DNA of 64,000 nucleotides, taken from assembly GCA_030550395.1 (NCBI GenBank), contig JAUQPL010000002.1, forward strand, positions 188,792 through 252,791, read 5' to 3'. This DNA is from Bacteroidota bacterium (GTDB lineage Bacteria > Bacteroidota > Ignavibacteria > Kapaibacteriales > HRBIN21). The notes under the pieces were generated by a model. The model made no database searches. It was given only the letters and a program-made list of their open reading frames with translations, and was not told the origin of the DNA. Shown in pieces: positions 17,101 through 26,373 of the stretch. Made by a program: the position numbers and the translations under genes. Position 1 is the stretch's first letter. Every line of letters begins with the position of its first letter.

Positions 17101-18149
17101 GCCAAGATGTATGTGCAGGTGATGTATTGCGCTTGCGGGGGCTGGCGGTTGCCTTGCCACCAACGTTGACTTTGCACTACCGATGGCTCAAAGATGGTGT
17201 GCCTCTCACCGATGGGGGGCGTATTAGTGGAGCAACAACAGAGGAACTGCGTATCGCCCCAGCGCTTATAAGCGATTCCGGGACCTATCAGCTCCGAGTG
17301 ACAACGGAAGAGGGCGAGACGGCTCTTTCTGAACCGGCGCTTGTAGACGTCTTGGACGCTCCGGTGGCGCTTGCCGAATTACAGCTTCCAGAGAGCCTGT
17401 GCCTTGGCGATACCCTCTCGTTTACCTTGAGTCAAGAGGGCAAGAAGCTGTCGTACCTTCTCCTCTGCAATGGACGTCCTGTTTCCGGTGTATTTCCTGT
17501 TGGACAAACTGCCACAGTGGTGATCACAGATACCACGGTTGGGGAATACCGCTACGTCGTCTTCAACCAGTGCGGCACGGATACATCTCTACCGGTGACA
17601 GTGGTGCTGAAACCCGAGACCCGGATTACGCGGCAGCCACCGCGGCAGATCACGGTGACGGAAGGTTCCCCCCTAACAATTAGCCTTGCAGCGGTTGGTA
17701 GCGGATCCCTGAGGTATCAGTGGTATCACAACAGGCAACCAATCCCAGGGGCTAACGAGGCGACACTGACGATCCCTGCAGTGCAGAAGCAGGATTCCGG
17801 AGCTTACTACTGCGTGGTGGAGGGAGAGTGTGGAGTGGCTGTTTCTGATACGACAACCGTCGCGGTTCAAAGCGTTGGGGTAGCGAAGGAAGGGGTAGGA
17901 TTTATGCTCCATCTACTAACGCAGCCGGCGTATGGAGAGATAGCATTGCTCTTACAGGTACCGCAGCCGATGCGAGTCCGCTTGACGCTCTTCTCTGGAC
18001 TTGGGGAGCAGCTCTGGGTGCAAGAGGTGTTGCTCTCGGGGGAACAGAGGGTGCAAATACCCATTCGTGGACTTGCAGGTGGGCTTGTCTGGCTGGTTGC
18101 TGATGCAGCTGGACAATCCTTGCGAATCCCCATCATCCTTGTGCGCTAA
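14190..18149 (+). CDS. Large secreted multidomain protein with Ig-like repeats and T9SS-type C-terminal domain
   Basis: The 1319-residue product has a signal peptide (MQLLWTGILLLVLGREALTQ) and a beta-rich N-terminal domain (about 25-215). Two bacterial Ig-like segments follow (about 220-425), then a central region, then a series of about five Ig-like domains from residue 787 to 1230. Several of these show the PxxxxVCxGxxxxLxxxAxG...YQWYxxGxxIPGA pattern. The last 80 residues (VRLTLFSGLGEQLWVQEVLL ... LAGGLVWLVADAAG ... IPIILVR) look like a type A T9SS sorting domain, which routes the protein through the T9SS to the cell surface. The ligand is unknown; such proteins are usually adhesins or cell-surface scaffolds. 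The next gene starts six bases later. Confidence 0.82.
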   Translation: MQLLWTGILLLVLGREALTQSDPTPFDLSSGDYSFTEWAATNPAGTYPPNMIFHRSNVQDPQLADPMTTDYTGAYNLTSGTRINGLGVDGFSFLNTATNGNLGAAVLALNTTGRVNIQVSWTGGTVATGAREYRIRLQYRIGTSGSFSDVLVGGQPVEYIASQTAGHAQTFGPITLPAVVENQPVVQLRWKYYYVPGATGTRPQLRVDDISVTSVPASGLPTRLSVVGILPAVPSTNTPFSVTVRAEDNDGIPRNVLQNTTVELSVAAGSGTLGGTVTGTIPAGTNTVLLSGVTYSVAESGVQLRARRTSGDVLADGISAPFTVLPRATHLALVAAPTSGYTIVPLPPLTVEARRPDGTVDPNYPEVLTVSKVSGPGTLSGTLSRTPINGVATFADLSVDQPGTYVLQVSAPDLPSVQTAPFVVLPVPQMTELIVPRFMKSLSSTLRIPVWALVELTDLQPNTTYRYFAGGDTAQTATGVGAGITIFYDAIRDTFYYNSLRSLTTPGQYSVFRTGPGQTSARIWLNLIPSTNIRFTEGRSIYWLLFLGDSVGNLIRRFVGTLPMRALDFGSEPTRATGFADRGSCLPPRRILCFFEQEDGSGRPVTTAMVQDEGIQLPGGAPFYAALDSVRGAWATLIPNDLPTGIRRIEERRFEDGGVVQYWTSSDGWWSNVSTVNPSGGAANPVLVETPCVRLVEPPAAAQWCAENVHAIRWNARGIQTLRIELSRDSGRTYHVLATGVPASSESFAWQVPDTEAVGTVYRIRLVDEQRPWYADTSALFTINAPPHIVEQPQSVVACLGEPIRLSLRATGTGLTYQWYREGQPIPGATAPVFQIPEALYEHGGAYTCVVSGVGMCPPETSATAFVYVVGPTQITQHPSDQAVVSGGTAVFRVEAEVVEGQYQWRHNGMPLRESERVHGVNSSLLTIESVQPEDTVGVYDVLVVGRCGRDSSRPVRIQIVRVGFVEHPQSQDVCAGDVLRLRGLAVALPPTLTLHYRWLKDGVPLTDGGRISGATTEELRIAPALISDSGTYQLRVTTEEGETALSEPALVDVLDAPVALAELQLPESLCLGDTLSFTLSQEGKKLSYLLLCNGRPVSGVFPVGQTATVVITDTTVGEYRYVVFNQCGTDTSLPVTVVLKPETRITRQPPRQITVTEGSPLTISLAAVGSGSLRYQWYHNRQPIPGANEATLTIPAVQKQDSGAYYCVVEGECGVAVSDTTTVAVQSVGVAKEGVGFMLHLLTQPAYGEIALLLQVPQPMRVRLTLFSGLGEQLWVQEVLLSGEQRVQIPIRGLAGGLVWLVADAAGQSLRIPIILVR

Positions 18150-18155
18150 GCCGGT

Positions 18156-21100
18156 ATGGTTCGGAACAGAAGGTGGCTGGTTTTCGGGTGGATTGCTTTC
18201 GTATGTGGGGGTGGACTCTCTGCGCAAATCCCGCCGGTTGTTGTCAGCGAGTACTTCAATACGAGTCCGCTGCCGGTTGAAGAATGGACGGAGCTGCTGG
18301 TTGTGGCGGACACGGTAGACTTACGAGGCTATATCCTGACGGACAACAATCAAACACAGACACACCAGCAGGGCGGAGTCCGATTCCGAAATGTGCCACT
18401 CTGGGAGCGGCTCCGTGCGGGGACAATTATTGTTATCAACCACCGAGGGGCACAAGTGGTGGATGCCGATCCCAGAGATGGCTATATTGAGATTGGGGCG
18501 CAGAACACGGTGTACTTTGAGCCCGTGCGGTTAGACAGCAATCCTGGATTGAGCTGGGAGGATGTTGCTCTGAACGTTGCCTTACAGGGTGATATTCTCC
18601 AGCTGCTGGATCCACAGGGACGTCACGTCCATGCCTTGGGACATGGGCAAACTCCAGGTCCTTTTTTTGATTCTCTCCCACCACCCAAGGTGCATCACAA
18701 TGGGACGTGTCCCAATCCTGGAAGTGTCCGTGTTGTGCCAGGATTGTCTTTGGCGGCGTATGCAGCGGGGGCTGGCACGGATTCGACGGCGGCCTTGAGT
18801 GACGATGTCACGAAGGGATTGCCCAACCAGAGTCCACTTGCTCGTGACAGAAACCAACTTCTGTGGCGAAGTCTACGGCAGCCTCGATGGAGAAATCCGC
18901 AAATCGTACGGGCAGAGCTGCTCCCAACAGGTGTCCTTGTAGAATGGTCGGCGGCGGAAGACCCGGTTCCGCAGGATAGTGTCCAGGGATATCTCCTCGT
19001 GCGGGATACGCTGGGGCAGCAGAGTGTGCCAGAGGACGGGCGCACGTATAGTCCGGGGGAGCGTCTCAATGGGGGAGGGATTGTCATTGCACACACCTTT
19101 GGGTCCGAGCGCCAGGCTCTGGATACGTTCCTTTTCCCCTGTGGAGCACACTACGTTTACCGAGTCTATGCCTTCCGCTACCATACGGATGACCGTTTAG
19201 GGAATGCACCGGGAGAACGGCTTGCCCGGGGACGGTCGTACAACGAGGACGGCTTTGCGGACACGCTTCTTGTCAAACCTGTCCCACCTCCACCACAAGT
19301 CCATGCTTCTGCAACCGAGGTTTGTGAGGGAGACAGCATCGTGCTCTGGGTGGACAATCCAGATACGGCAACGTATCGCTATCAGTGGTTGCTCAACGGG
19401 GTGCCAATTGTCGGAGGAACGGCACCGCGGCTTGTTGTGCGAACGGGTGGACGCTATGCAGTAGAACTCCGGACGGTGTTGGGGTGCCGGGTCCTTTCGT
19501 CGGAGGTAGAAATTCATGTGCATCCGCTACCACAACTACGGGTGTATTGGGAAGGGGATACGCTTCTATGCCCGGGTGATACTGTGATCTTGCGGGCGGC
19601 GGGTGCATGGCGCTACCAATGGTACTGGGAGGGAACCCCTGTAGATTCCGGTTCCGTAATCCGTGCGGCAAAGCCAGGACGGTACTGGGTAGTAGGGTGG
19701 AGCCAGTTCGGGTGCATGTCTACATCAATGATAGAGCTCAAGCAGCGGGAGATTACTGTCGTTGCTGAGCCAGCGCAGGTAGATTTTGGCGTTGTGGGGG
19801 CGTGTGAAGGTGCGGTGGAGCGGACGGTTCGGCTCGTGAATGCGGGGGATACACCTCTTCTGCTCTTCCGTCCCTTGCTCCCGGCCGGATTCGCTGTTGT
19901 TGGGCAGAGCTTTCCTGTGGAGCTTGGTGTTGGACAAGCGGTGATGCTCCGACTCCGTTTTGCTCCACCGCGCAGCGGTGTGTATACGGGAGCTGTTCGC
20001 TTCGCTGTGCAACCCTGTTCAGCGGTGGTAGAAATCAGCGTTCGGGGCGAGAAACAGCAGGGTATTGCGGGCTTCGGTGTTGCTGAAGTAGACTTTGGCG
20101 TAGAGGCTCTCTGCCATGCTTCGGTACGGGATACGGTGTTATGGCTCTCCAACCGCGGGACTGCTCCAGTGGTGGCGGAAGCGGCCTTTGTAGGAGCCCC
20201 CTTCCAGGTTACGGCGCCAGTCTTCCCCCTTGAGGTTCTTCCTGGCGATAGCGTGGCAATTCAGTTGCGATATGTTCCAGCACGTGGGCGTCACGTCCAA
20301 GAGCTTGCCGTTGCTGTGCGTTCGGGCACGTGTCGGGATACCTTGCAAGCGACACTGGCAGCGATTACTGAAGTGCCACAGGTTCAGCTATCTCTTGCGG
20401 ACGTCCAATTCCCACCACTGCAGGGCTGCCAAGTGGTGGCGGAAACGCTTGTGGTTATCCGCAATGTAGGTACTCTCCCTGTGCGAGTGTATGAGCACCC
20501 AGTTCCGGACGTTACCATTGAAGGAACGCCGGTAGAGCTGAATCCCTCAGAAAGCCGGGTGCTGCGCATGCGGGTTTTCCCGTCAGGACAGGGGTTATTG
20601 AGCACGGAAGGGCTCCTCGTTGTGGAGCCCTGCTCGGATACGCTCCGTTTGCCCGTTTCTGTTCGTGTAGAGGGAATCACGGCAGGGCTTGCCAGTGGTA
20701 GTTTGGATTTTGGCCAGGTAGTGTGGTGCGGGGAGGTAGATACCTTTGTCCTTTCGCTTCCATTCCGAACCAACGCTCCGGTGGCGGAACTTGTGGGAAT
20801 AGCAGCCGATGGGGACACAGCAGCTTTCTCAGTATCGTGGGGTGTTGGAAGCCAGCTTCGGGATGGACAGCTCCTGGCAGTGCGTTTTCATCCGCCAGGG
20901 GTAGGTCATTTTCAAGCTCAGTTTGAGTATCGGCTGCGGGTAGATACATGCCAGCTCACGCAGGTGCTTGCTGTCCGAGGGATGGCGCGTGGGGTAAGCT
21001 ACGGGATTCGTGTAGATGGGAACGATTTTGGTACCGTTCCCGTAGGGCAATCGGGGCGGCGGCGGCTTTCGCTTCAAAATCCTAATCCGTTCCCTATGGT

Positions 21101-22001
21101 GCTGCGGGCGTTAGAGGGGGTCGTCTCTCCCTTTGCATTTGGGGTCCAGCTCCAGCTACCGGACACACTCTTACCCGGACACGAGCGTAATATTGACTTG
21201 CTTTACACGCCCTTGCAAGGTCCGCGGTGGGATACTCTCTGGCTACAGATTCATTGGGCGGCGCCGTGCGATACAACATTCACACTGGTCTTCAGTGGTG
21301 CTAGCCAGATTGCGGTAGAGCCATTGCGTGTGCAGATAGAGCTTCCCCCTGTAGTGCGTGCAGAGCCGGGTGAATGGGTCCAGATACCTATCACCCTTGC
21401 CTCTGCGCAAAGAGCTGTTCAAGAGGCGATTCGCTTTCTCCGATTGCGGCTCCGCTATGATTGGCGGCTCTACGAGGTGTATCGCGCTGAGGGACTTCTG
21501 AGTGGACGTATGGTGCAGCCGGGAGAGTTGGTGCTGGAAGGGGACTTCCCAGGTGGGCTTCCGGAGTCGGCACGGGAGCTTGCCCGCGTTGTGGGGCAAG
21601 CCTTGTGGCATCGGCAGATGCGCACATCGTTGGAGCTCTCCCTTGATAGCCTGTCTGGTTCGGTGCCATTGCTGGCATTGCTGAACTCGGGGATGTTGGT
21701 TGTGGACAGTGGTTGCTTGGCGTGGCAACGGAACTTTGGCACAGGGGCAGCTACAACGATATGGGTAGAGCCGATGGATTGCCCGCGCCTCAGCATCCGT
21801 CCGGGGTCAGATGAGGTGATAGAGGTGTACCTTGCAGATTTCGTCGGACGGGAGGTTTTCCGCTGGCGGAGTGAACAAGTGCGACATGGGGAGGTACTCC
21901 AGTTCCCCCTCCCGTGTTCAAGCTTAGCACCGGGCGTCTACACTGTGTCCGTCCGTCAAGGGACCGTGTGGCGCGCTCTTCGTTTCCTTTTCGTGCGATA
22001 A
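18156..22001 (+). CDS. Large secreted protein: lamin-tail, Ig-like, ASH repeats, cohesin-like domain and T9SS-type C-terminus
   Basis: The 1281-residue product starts with a signal peptide (cut near A23). A lamin-tail domain spans about 25-165 (VVVSEYFNTSPLPVEEWTELL). An FN3-like segment (about 245-360) and two Ig-like domains (about 380-535, YQWLLNGVPIVGG) follow. At least five ASPM/SPD-2/Hydin-type repeats (about 540-1055) are marked by VDFG, LDFG or NDFG at each start and GDxxxxxLRYxPxxxG inside. A cohesin-like stretch runs from about 1060 to 1215, and a T9SS sorting-like tail ends LAPGVYTVSVRQG ... FLFVR. It is co-transcribed with the upstream giant. Function is unknown; the domain list suggests a surface adhesion or matrix protein. 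Confidence 0.82.
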   Translation: MVRNRRWLVFGWIAFVCGGGLSAQIPPVVVSEYFNTSPLPVEEWTELLVVADTVDLRGYILTDNNQTQTHQQGGVRFRNVPLWERLRAGTIIVINHRGAQVVDADPRDGYIEIGAQNTVYFEPVRLDSNPGLSWEDVALNVALQGDILQLLDPQGRHVHALGHGQTPGPFFDSLPPPKVHHNGTCPNPGSVRVVPGLSLAAYAAGAGTDSTAALSDDVTKGLPNQSPLARDRNQLLWRSLRQPRWRNPQIVRAELLPTGVLVEWSAAEDPVPQDSVQGYLLVRDTLGQQSVPEDGRTYSPGERLNGGGIVIAHTFGSERQALDTFLFPCGAHYVYRVYAFRYHTDDRLGNAPGERLARGRSYNEDGFADTLLVKPVPPPPQVHASATEVCEGDSIVLWVDNPDTATYRYQWLLNGVPIVGGTAPRLVVRTGGRYAVELRTVLGCRVLSSEVEIHVHPLPQLRVYWEGDTLLCPGDTVILRAAGAWRYQWYWEGTPVDSGSVIRAAKPGRYWVVGWSQFGCMSTSMIELKQREITVVAEPAQVDFGVVGACEGAVERTVRLVNAGDTPLLLFRPLLPAGFAVVGQSFPVELGVGQAVMLRLRFAPPRSGVYTGAVRFAVQPCSAVVEISVRGEKQQGIAGFGVAEVDFGVEALCHASVRDTVLWLSNRGTAPVVAEAAFVGAPFQVTAPVFPLEVLPGDSVAIQLRYVPARGRHVQELAVAVRSGTCRDTLQATLAAITEVPQVQLSLADVQFPPLQGCQVVAETLVVIRNVGTLPVRVYEHPVPDVTIEGTPVELNPSESRVLRMRVFPSGQGLLSTEGLLVVEPCSDTLRLPVSVRVEGITAGLASGSLDFGQVVWCGEVDTFVLSLPFRTNAPVAELVGIAADGDTAAFSVSWGVGSQLRDGQLLAVRFHPPGVGHFQAQFEYRLRVDTCQLTQVLAVRGMARGVSYGIRVDGNDFGTVPVGQSGRRRLSLQNPNPFPMVLRALEGVVSPFAFGVQLQLPDTLLPGHERNIDLLYTPLQGPRWDTLWLQIHWAAPCDTTFTLVFSGASQIAVEPLRVQIELPPVVRAEPGEWVQIPITLASAQRAVQEAIRFLRLRLRYDWRLYEVYRAEGLLSGRMVQPGELVLEGDFPGGLPESARELARVVGQALWHRQMRTSLELSLDSLSGSVPLLALLNSGMLVVDSGCLAWQRNFGTGAATTIWVEPMDCPRLSIRPGSDEVIEVYLADFVGREVFRWRSEQVRHGEVLQFPLPCSSLAPGVYTVSVRQGTVWRALRFLFVR

Positions 22002-22012
22002 GCGCGTGCCGG

Positions 22013-24346
22013 CTACGGTGTGCAACAGGGTGGTTTCCGGAGGAGGGGCCCTTGGTATTCAACGACGTCTGCGAAGACATCCAATCGCCGCACGACGTCC
22101 AAGTCGTAGTAGTCATCCTTTCGGTTCCGGTAACCCGGATTGCGCGAGATAAAGCGCAGGTCAGCGTAGCGTCCTTCTGCCAGCATGATGATCAGTGCCT
22201 CACGGGCACGGTGCAAGAACTCTTCGGGAGTTTTTACGTCCGTCGGTAGGAGAAGAAGTCCCTGCTGCCGAAGCCGGGCAAAGAGAGGATTCCGTTGGAG
22301 GCGCTGGAGGAGTTCTCGGTATCCGAAGTAGGCGCGGAGCTTGGAAAGCGTATCGTTGTCGACTCCGACAAGACTTGCTCCCGGGGGGATGACGACAGAG
22401 TAAACCTTCAGACTTGCAGTGGCGCTGTCGTACGAGCCGGCTATGTAGGCAATGGTGTCGTTACCGCGGTAGTCACCACGGATGATGGGCCGGAAGTCGC
22501 TGTATGCAGCTAAGGTGAGGATAAGTTTGGCCTGTCCCTGTCGGCGTTGGTTGTAATCCAGGAAGCGAGGCACAATGACATTGGTGATGCTGTCAGCGAG
22601 CAATTGTAGGTTCTGGTCAACGATACGCGCAAAGCTTGTGTATTCGCTGACTCGTTGCTCGTATCGGTGTTCCCGTCGCTGACGGAGGCTTTCAGGGTAG
22701 ACGAAGCGGTAGCCGAAGTACTGGTTGTCTGGGTGGAGCTCAATAAACCCAGCATCACGGTATTTGGGGGTCCGGAAGAGCTGGAGGTGACGCGGTAAAT
22801 TGGCCGAGGTGTTGACCTCCCAGAAGGCTGTCTGGTAGTAAGGAACGCTCCGTCGTAGTGGATCACGGAGAATTTCAGAGAAGACCCACGTGCACTGTGG
22901 GGGCTGGTACCATACGGGGCGGACCCAAATCGTGTCCCAGAGGACGGTATCGGCTGTGATACCTGTCAAGGTGAAAGCTCCAGAGTAGCTCCGCTGAGAG
23001 AGGCTAAGTTGTTGGCGGGTGGGAGTGCCACTGAGGTCGGTGTAGAAGACAAGTATTGGCTCTGGACGTTCGCAGGAGAGGGAATCGTAGAGAGAACCAC
23101 CGGCAATGCTGTAGGCTCGACCTTGTTGTAGCTCAAATGTCGCACGATGGCTGGTGCGTCGCTCCAACGTTTTTCCGTCGCTATCGCGGAGCTCAACAAC
23201 CGGTTGCAGAACCGGACGTTCGGGGCTTTCGGCGTCTAAGAGGACGACATGGTAAGTGACTCGTGGGGGGCGGCATTCCAAGGCAATGGGGAAGGCGTAA
23301 ATATCGGTTCCCCCTACATTTCGGATGCTCCGACCCTTTGGGTCCCCTGGACGAGGGAGGGTATCCCGATCAGAGGCAAAGAAGAGCCAGCGGAGCGAAT
23401 CCGCCGTGGCATGGGGGAAGGGCAGAGCGGGAGAAAGCTCAGCAAAGGGTGAGTTAATGGTGTCCTGTCCTTTCGGGAGGGCTTGGACAGAGCGGACAGC
23501 TATTCGCTGCTGGACGAAGTCTACATCTATCTGGGCAATGTAGAGGTCAAAGTCACCGGAGCGATTGCTGGAAAAGAGCAGACGGGGTTGGTATTCCATG
23601 CAGAACAGGAAGGGGAAGAGTTCTTGTGCCCGAGTATTAATGAGGTCCCCACCTGGCACTGTTGCTAGGTTCCGTGCCGGGGACCAGCGTCCGCCGATGC
23701 GGAAGGCGAAGTACAGATCAGCATTTCCCCAGAGGGTGTCACCGGAGGGGAGCAGAGTGAAGGCGTTTGCGAAGGGGCGACTCCAGCCTTGGTTCGGCGA
23801 TGGGCTGGGGACTGCTCGATCGGAGGCGAAAATGAGAAGGATAGAATCGCCTCGGACACCGACGGTGGGCTGGGCATCCCAGGCAGGGGAGTTGATGCTA
23901 TCTCCTAAAGGGAACGCGTGCCAGCGGTTTGCGAAGGTGAAGCCAAAAAGGTCCATGCCTCCGGTCATACCAGATTCGGGGGTAATCCAACGCTGGGCTG
24001 CTGCGATGCCTTCGGTCGGGGAGATAAAAGCGGCTGTTCCCTCGTTGGCAGGAAGGCTTGTCAACCAGCGCCCGAATCCAGAGCTGTCCAAAAGAGGGGG
24101 ACGCGTGTGTAAGTGCCCTGCTTCAACATTGATACTGGCAACCCAAAGGTCTTCCGAGCCGCGACGGTTGGAGGTAAAGAAGATTTCATTCGGCGCTGTA
24201 GGACGGAAACTCGGTGCAAAGTCTTCGGTCGTGGAGTTAAGCACCTCAATGTTCCCACGAGGGCGCTCTACTGTTGTCCGTTGCGTTGCACAGCTCCACC
24301 AGAGCATAGCGGAACAGATGAATACAGTGGGCAGCATTCCTCTCAT
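22013..24346 (-). CDS. PorE-like lipoprotein: PD40 beta-propeller, carboxypeptidase-regulatory-like fold and divergent OmpA-type C-terminus
   Basis: The product has about 777 residues, with a lipoprotein signal ending LWWSC. PD40/WD-like repeats fill about 30-380 (IFFTSNRRGSEDLWV, LLFSSNRSGDFDLYIA, LFFASDRD...GGTDIYAF). A CarboxypepD-regulatory-like segment follows (about 385-445, VVELRDSDGKTLERR). A C-terminal region with LTLAAYSDFRP, DTLSKLRAYFGYRELLQ and VVRRLDVFAD looks like a stretched OmpA_C domain. The order propeller, CRD, OmpA is that of PorE, an outer-membrane-associated T9SS component. The start at 24346 gives an ATGA overlap with the upstream lipoprotein gene; ATG 24358 is possible. 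It ends a four-gene operon and converges with the giant cargo gene only 11 bases away. The PorE assignment is inferred from architecture. Confidence 0.65.
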   Translation of the reverse strand: MRGMLPTVFICSAMLWWSCATQRTTVERPRGNIEVLNSTTEDFAPSFRPTAPNEIFFTSNRRGSEDLWVASINVEAGHLHTRPPLLDSSGFGRWLTSLPANEGTAAFISPTEGIAAAQRWITPESGMTGGMDLFGFTFANRWHAFPLGDSINSPAWDAQPTVGVRGDSILLIFASDRAVPSPSPNQGWSRPFANAFTLLPSGDTLWGNADLYFAFRIGGRWSPARNLATVPGGDLINTRAQELFPFLFCMEYQPRLLFSSNRSGDFDLYIAQIDVDFVQQRIAVRSVQALPKGQDTINSPFAELSPALPFPHATADSLRWLFFASDRDTLPRPGDPKGRSIRNVGGTDIYAFPIALECRPPRVTYHVVLLDAESPERPVLQPVVELRDSDGKTLERRTSHRATFELQQGRAYSIAGGSLYDSLSCERPEPILVFYTDLSGTPTRQQLSLSQRSYSGAFTLTGITADTVLWDTIWVRPVWYQPPQCTWVFSEILRDPLRRSVPYYQTAFWEVNTSANLPRHLQLFRTPKYRDAGFIELHPDNQYFGYRFVYPESLRQRREHRYEQRVSEYTSFARIVDQNLQLLADSITNVIVPRFLDYNQRRQGQAKLILTLAAYSDFRPIIRGDYRGNDTIAYIAGSYDSATASLKVYSVVIPPGASLVGVDNDTLSKLRAYFGYRELLQRLQRNPLFARLRQQGLLLLPTDVKTPEEFLHRAREALIIMLAEGRYADLRFISRNPGYRNRKDDYYDLDVVRRLDVFADVVEYQGPLLRKPPCCTP

Positions 24347-25167
24347 GGCGCTTGACATCCCTCGGTTGTGGGCACTTGTGCGAACTTTATGGTCATCCGG
24401 TTGAGATTAGGTGGTAGGGTCCCGGGACGAATGTCCTCTATGAGGACAGCGAATTCAGACCCGTTCTTTGCTCGGTAGTAGTAGACCTCGCCGATTTGGA
24501 CGCGCACGTCAATGGCGGGCTCCAGAGCCGTGCGCAGCATTTCAAGGATCTCTGGGGGAGGCGAGACGCTTCCCGTTACATCATCACCTTGGGCATCCAG
24601 GATGCGGATACGGACATCGGGCAATTGCCGGGAATCTGGGATTCCTGCACCAGAGGGCGTTGCCCTGCGGGCAGCATCGTTGAACTGTTGGCGATGGCTC
24701 TGCAGGTAATTGACAAAGTCTTCAGCGCTGGCAGAAAATAAACGGTCCGACAGGGGGGGAGAGAGCTGTCCAGCAACCCGGATCCATGCTTGCGGGGGAT
24801 TCACCCTGGAGTCAACTTCTACCACCATCCAGTCCCCTCGCATGATCCAGTTCGGGGGACGGTCCGTGACGGCTTGTGCCGTGTAGGTTTGTCCATTGGC
24901 TTGAAAGGTTTGTTGCCCTACAACGAGAAGGTTACCGAAAGCAATCCGATCGTCGTTTGGCAAAGAGCCCGAGCTGGTCGGCTCTGAAGGAAATAGGAAG
25001 GTGTGGATAGAGTAGGTCGGCACAGGGGTATTCTGGACAGTGTTCCAGCGGGGGTCAAACTGCGTAATGGTGGCTTCGCGAACGCGGATGTCGTCAAAAA
25101 TCAGCTCAGGACAAGTACAGCCCCAGCTGAGAAATAGGGCAGCGCAGAGGAGCAGGACTGAAGCCAT
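24343..25167 (-). CDS. Lipoprotein of unknown function in the PorE-like operon
   Basis: This 274-residue protein has a lipoprotein signal peptide MASVLLLCAALFLSWGC. No domain is recognised. The mature protein is soluble-looking and beta-rich, with a helical stretch around AEDFVNYLQSHRQQFNDAARR, then VRIRILDAQGDDVTGSV and a final region VRVQIGEVYYYRAKNGSEFAVLIED. It lies between a barrel lipoprotein gene and the PorE-like gene; its stop overlaps the next start as ATGA. Its position suggests a periplasmic or outer-membrane partner of PorE-like and barrel proteins, but this is inference. Confidence 0.65.
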   Translation of the reverse strand: MASVLLLCAALFLSWGCTCPELIFDDIRVREATITQFDPRWNTVQNTPVPTYSIHTFLFPSEPTSSGSLPNDDRIAFGNLLVVGQQTFQANGQTYTAQAVTDRPPNWIMRGDWMVVEVDSRVNPPQAWIRVAGQLSPPLSDRLFSASAEDFVNYLQSHRQQFNDAARRATPSGAGIPDSRQLPDVRIRILDAQGDDVTGSVSPPPEILEMLRTALEPAIDVRVQIGEVYYYRAKNGSEFAVLIEDIRPGTLPPNLNRMTIKFAQVPTTEGCQAP

Positions 25168-25194
25168 TGCTACGAGCTCAGGTTGGGGGACATA

Positions 25195-26373
25195 TTAGAA
25201 TGTCAGGCCAGCCCGTAAAACCAGCATGGAAAGGCGGCGTGTAGAGGGAACGTTTTGAAATCCCAACAGCGCGGTTTCTTCTCCGACGGCGAAGGATCGC
25301 CAGCCAAGGTCCACACCAAAGTCCATCCATCGAGTCAGGGCGACTTCAGCGCCGATACCAATGCCCCAGCTCAGGGGTAGGCTAAAATCAACTTCCGGCA
25401 GGCGTCCAGAGGCTTCCAGTTGGCGGATAAAGCGGACGCAATCGCTACACTCCTGCTTCTGAGAAAGCCAGAAACGACCCATCCGTAATGTTAGCCGATC
25501 CAGATTCATGCCAAGCTGTCCATAAACAAATGGGCGAATACACTGCAGAAGGGGCTGCCCCGTACTGAGATCAACCCATTCCTCCTGATATGCTGTCATC
25601 TCCTCAGGGCAGTGCGGGATGCGGATTCGGACATACTGTTTCCGGCGACGGCTCACGGTTTCGTTCCCGAATTGATAGCGCACATAGAGGAGCGCTGCCG
25701 GACGGCGGAGGAGTTCGCTACGGAACGAATTATAAACAGGTAATCCCGAGTGGTACGCAATGCCAATGCCCCACTGGCGATAAGCTCCCAAGCGGAGCCC
25801 GGCGGCGACTTCGGCAGCATACCGCAGGCGTCCCTGCAGGCTGCTGCGGTTAGGAGCATCGGTGTAGGCAGCAGAGAGTCCCCGGAGTTCAAGGAAGTAC
25901 CACTGTGATGACCGTTCGGGACAGCGGAGACGGATTCCCGGAAGATCAATCCCCAGCGGTAGGCAATCGCAAGCCGCCGTGCGGACAGGGATGGTCCGTA
26001 TGGCGGGGATCCGTTCCGTGACAGCGTAAGTTTCCACGATATTCCAGCCACCGTATTGAGTCGTATCCAGTCCGAAGCGTCGGGCGATGTTCTGTAACTG
26101 CGATACGGGTATGGGTACTACGGGGGGTTCCTCTTCCGCTTTAGCGGAGATAGGGCGGAAGAAGAGCACTGTGTCATAGCCCCCACGTGAGTTCAAGCGG
26201 ATGTGGAGCTCCAGGGCTGTTCCCCGCAAGAAGTAGCCACCGTAAAGGGTATCCTCCAGGACATTCCGCCACTGCGGGACCATATCCGGACGGATCCGAA
26301 CGATGTCATCGGAAAGCGGGGGACGTGCGCAGCTGAGAAGGAGCAGAGCAGAACAAACAAGCCATGGTCTCAT
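25195..26373 (-). CDS. Outer-membrane beta-barrel lipoprotein, unknown function
   Basis: This 392-residue protein has a lipobox signal MRPWLVCSALLLLSC. The N-terminal part contains a cysteine cluster (ACDCLPLGIDLPGIRLRC). From about residue 165 a series of amphipathic strands follows (YAAEVAAGLRLGAYRQWGIGIAYHSG, AALLYVRYQFG, GIGIGAEVALTRWMDFGVDLGWRSF), and the protein ends in LRAGLTF with the C-terminal aromatic typical of barrels. A second Cys pair (QECSDC) lies in a loop. A lipidated barrel is unusual. The start at 26373 overlaps the upstream stop as ATGA. The gene belongs to the PorE-like operon. Confidence 0.68.
   Translation of the reverse strand: MRPWLVCSALLLLSCARPPLSDDIVRIRPDMVPQWRNVLEDTLYGGYFLRGTALELHIRLNSRGGYDTVLFFRPISAKAEEEPPVVPIPVSQLQNIARRFGLDTTQYGGWNIVETYAVTERIPAIRTIPVRTAACDCLPLGIDLPGIRLRCPERSSQWYFLELRGLSAAYTDAPNRSSLQGRLRYAAEVAAGLRLGAYRQWGIGIAYHSGLPVYNSFRSELLRRPAALLYVRYQFGNETVSRRRKQYVRIRIPHCPEEMTAYQEEWVDLSTGQPLLQCIRPFVYGQLGMNLDRLTLRMGRFWLSQKQECSDCVRFIRQLEASGRLPEVDFSLPLSWGIGIGAEVALTRWMDFGVDLGWRSFAVGEETALLGFQNVPSTRRLSMLVLRAGLTF

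Noticed and set aside
23565-24404. 279-residue plus-strand open frame opposite the PorE-like gene
   Set aside because: It is Arg/Lys/Pro-rich with no recognisable domain, and the minus-strand frame has a lipobox and propeller repeats.
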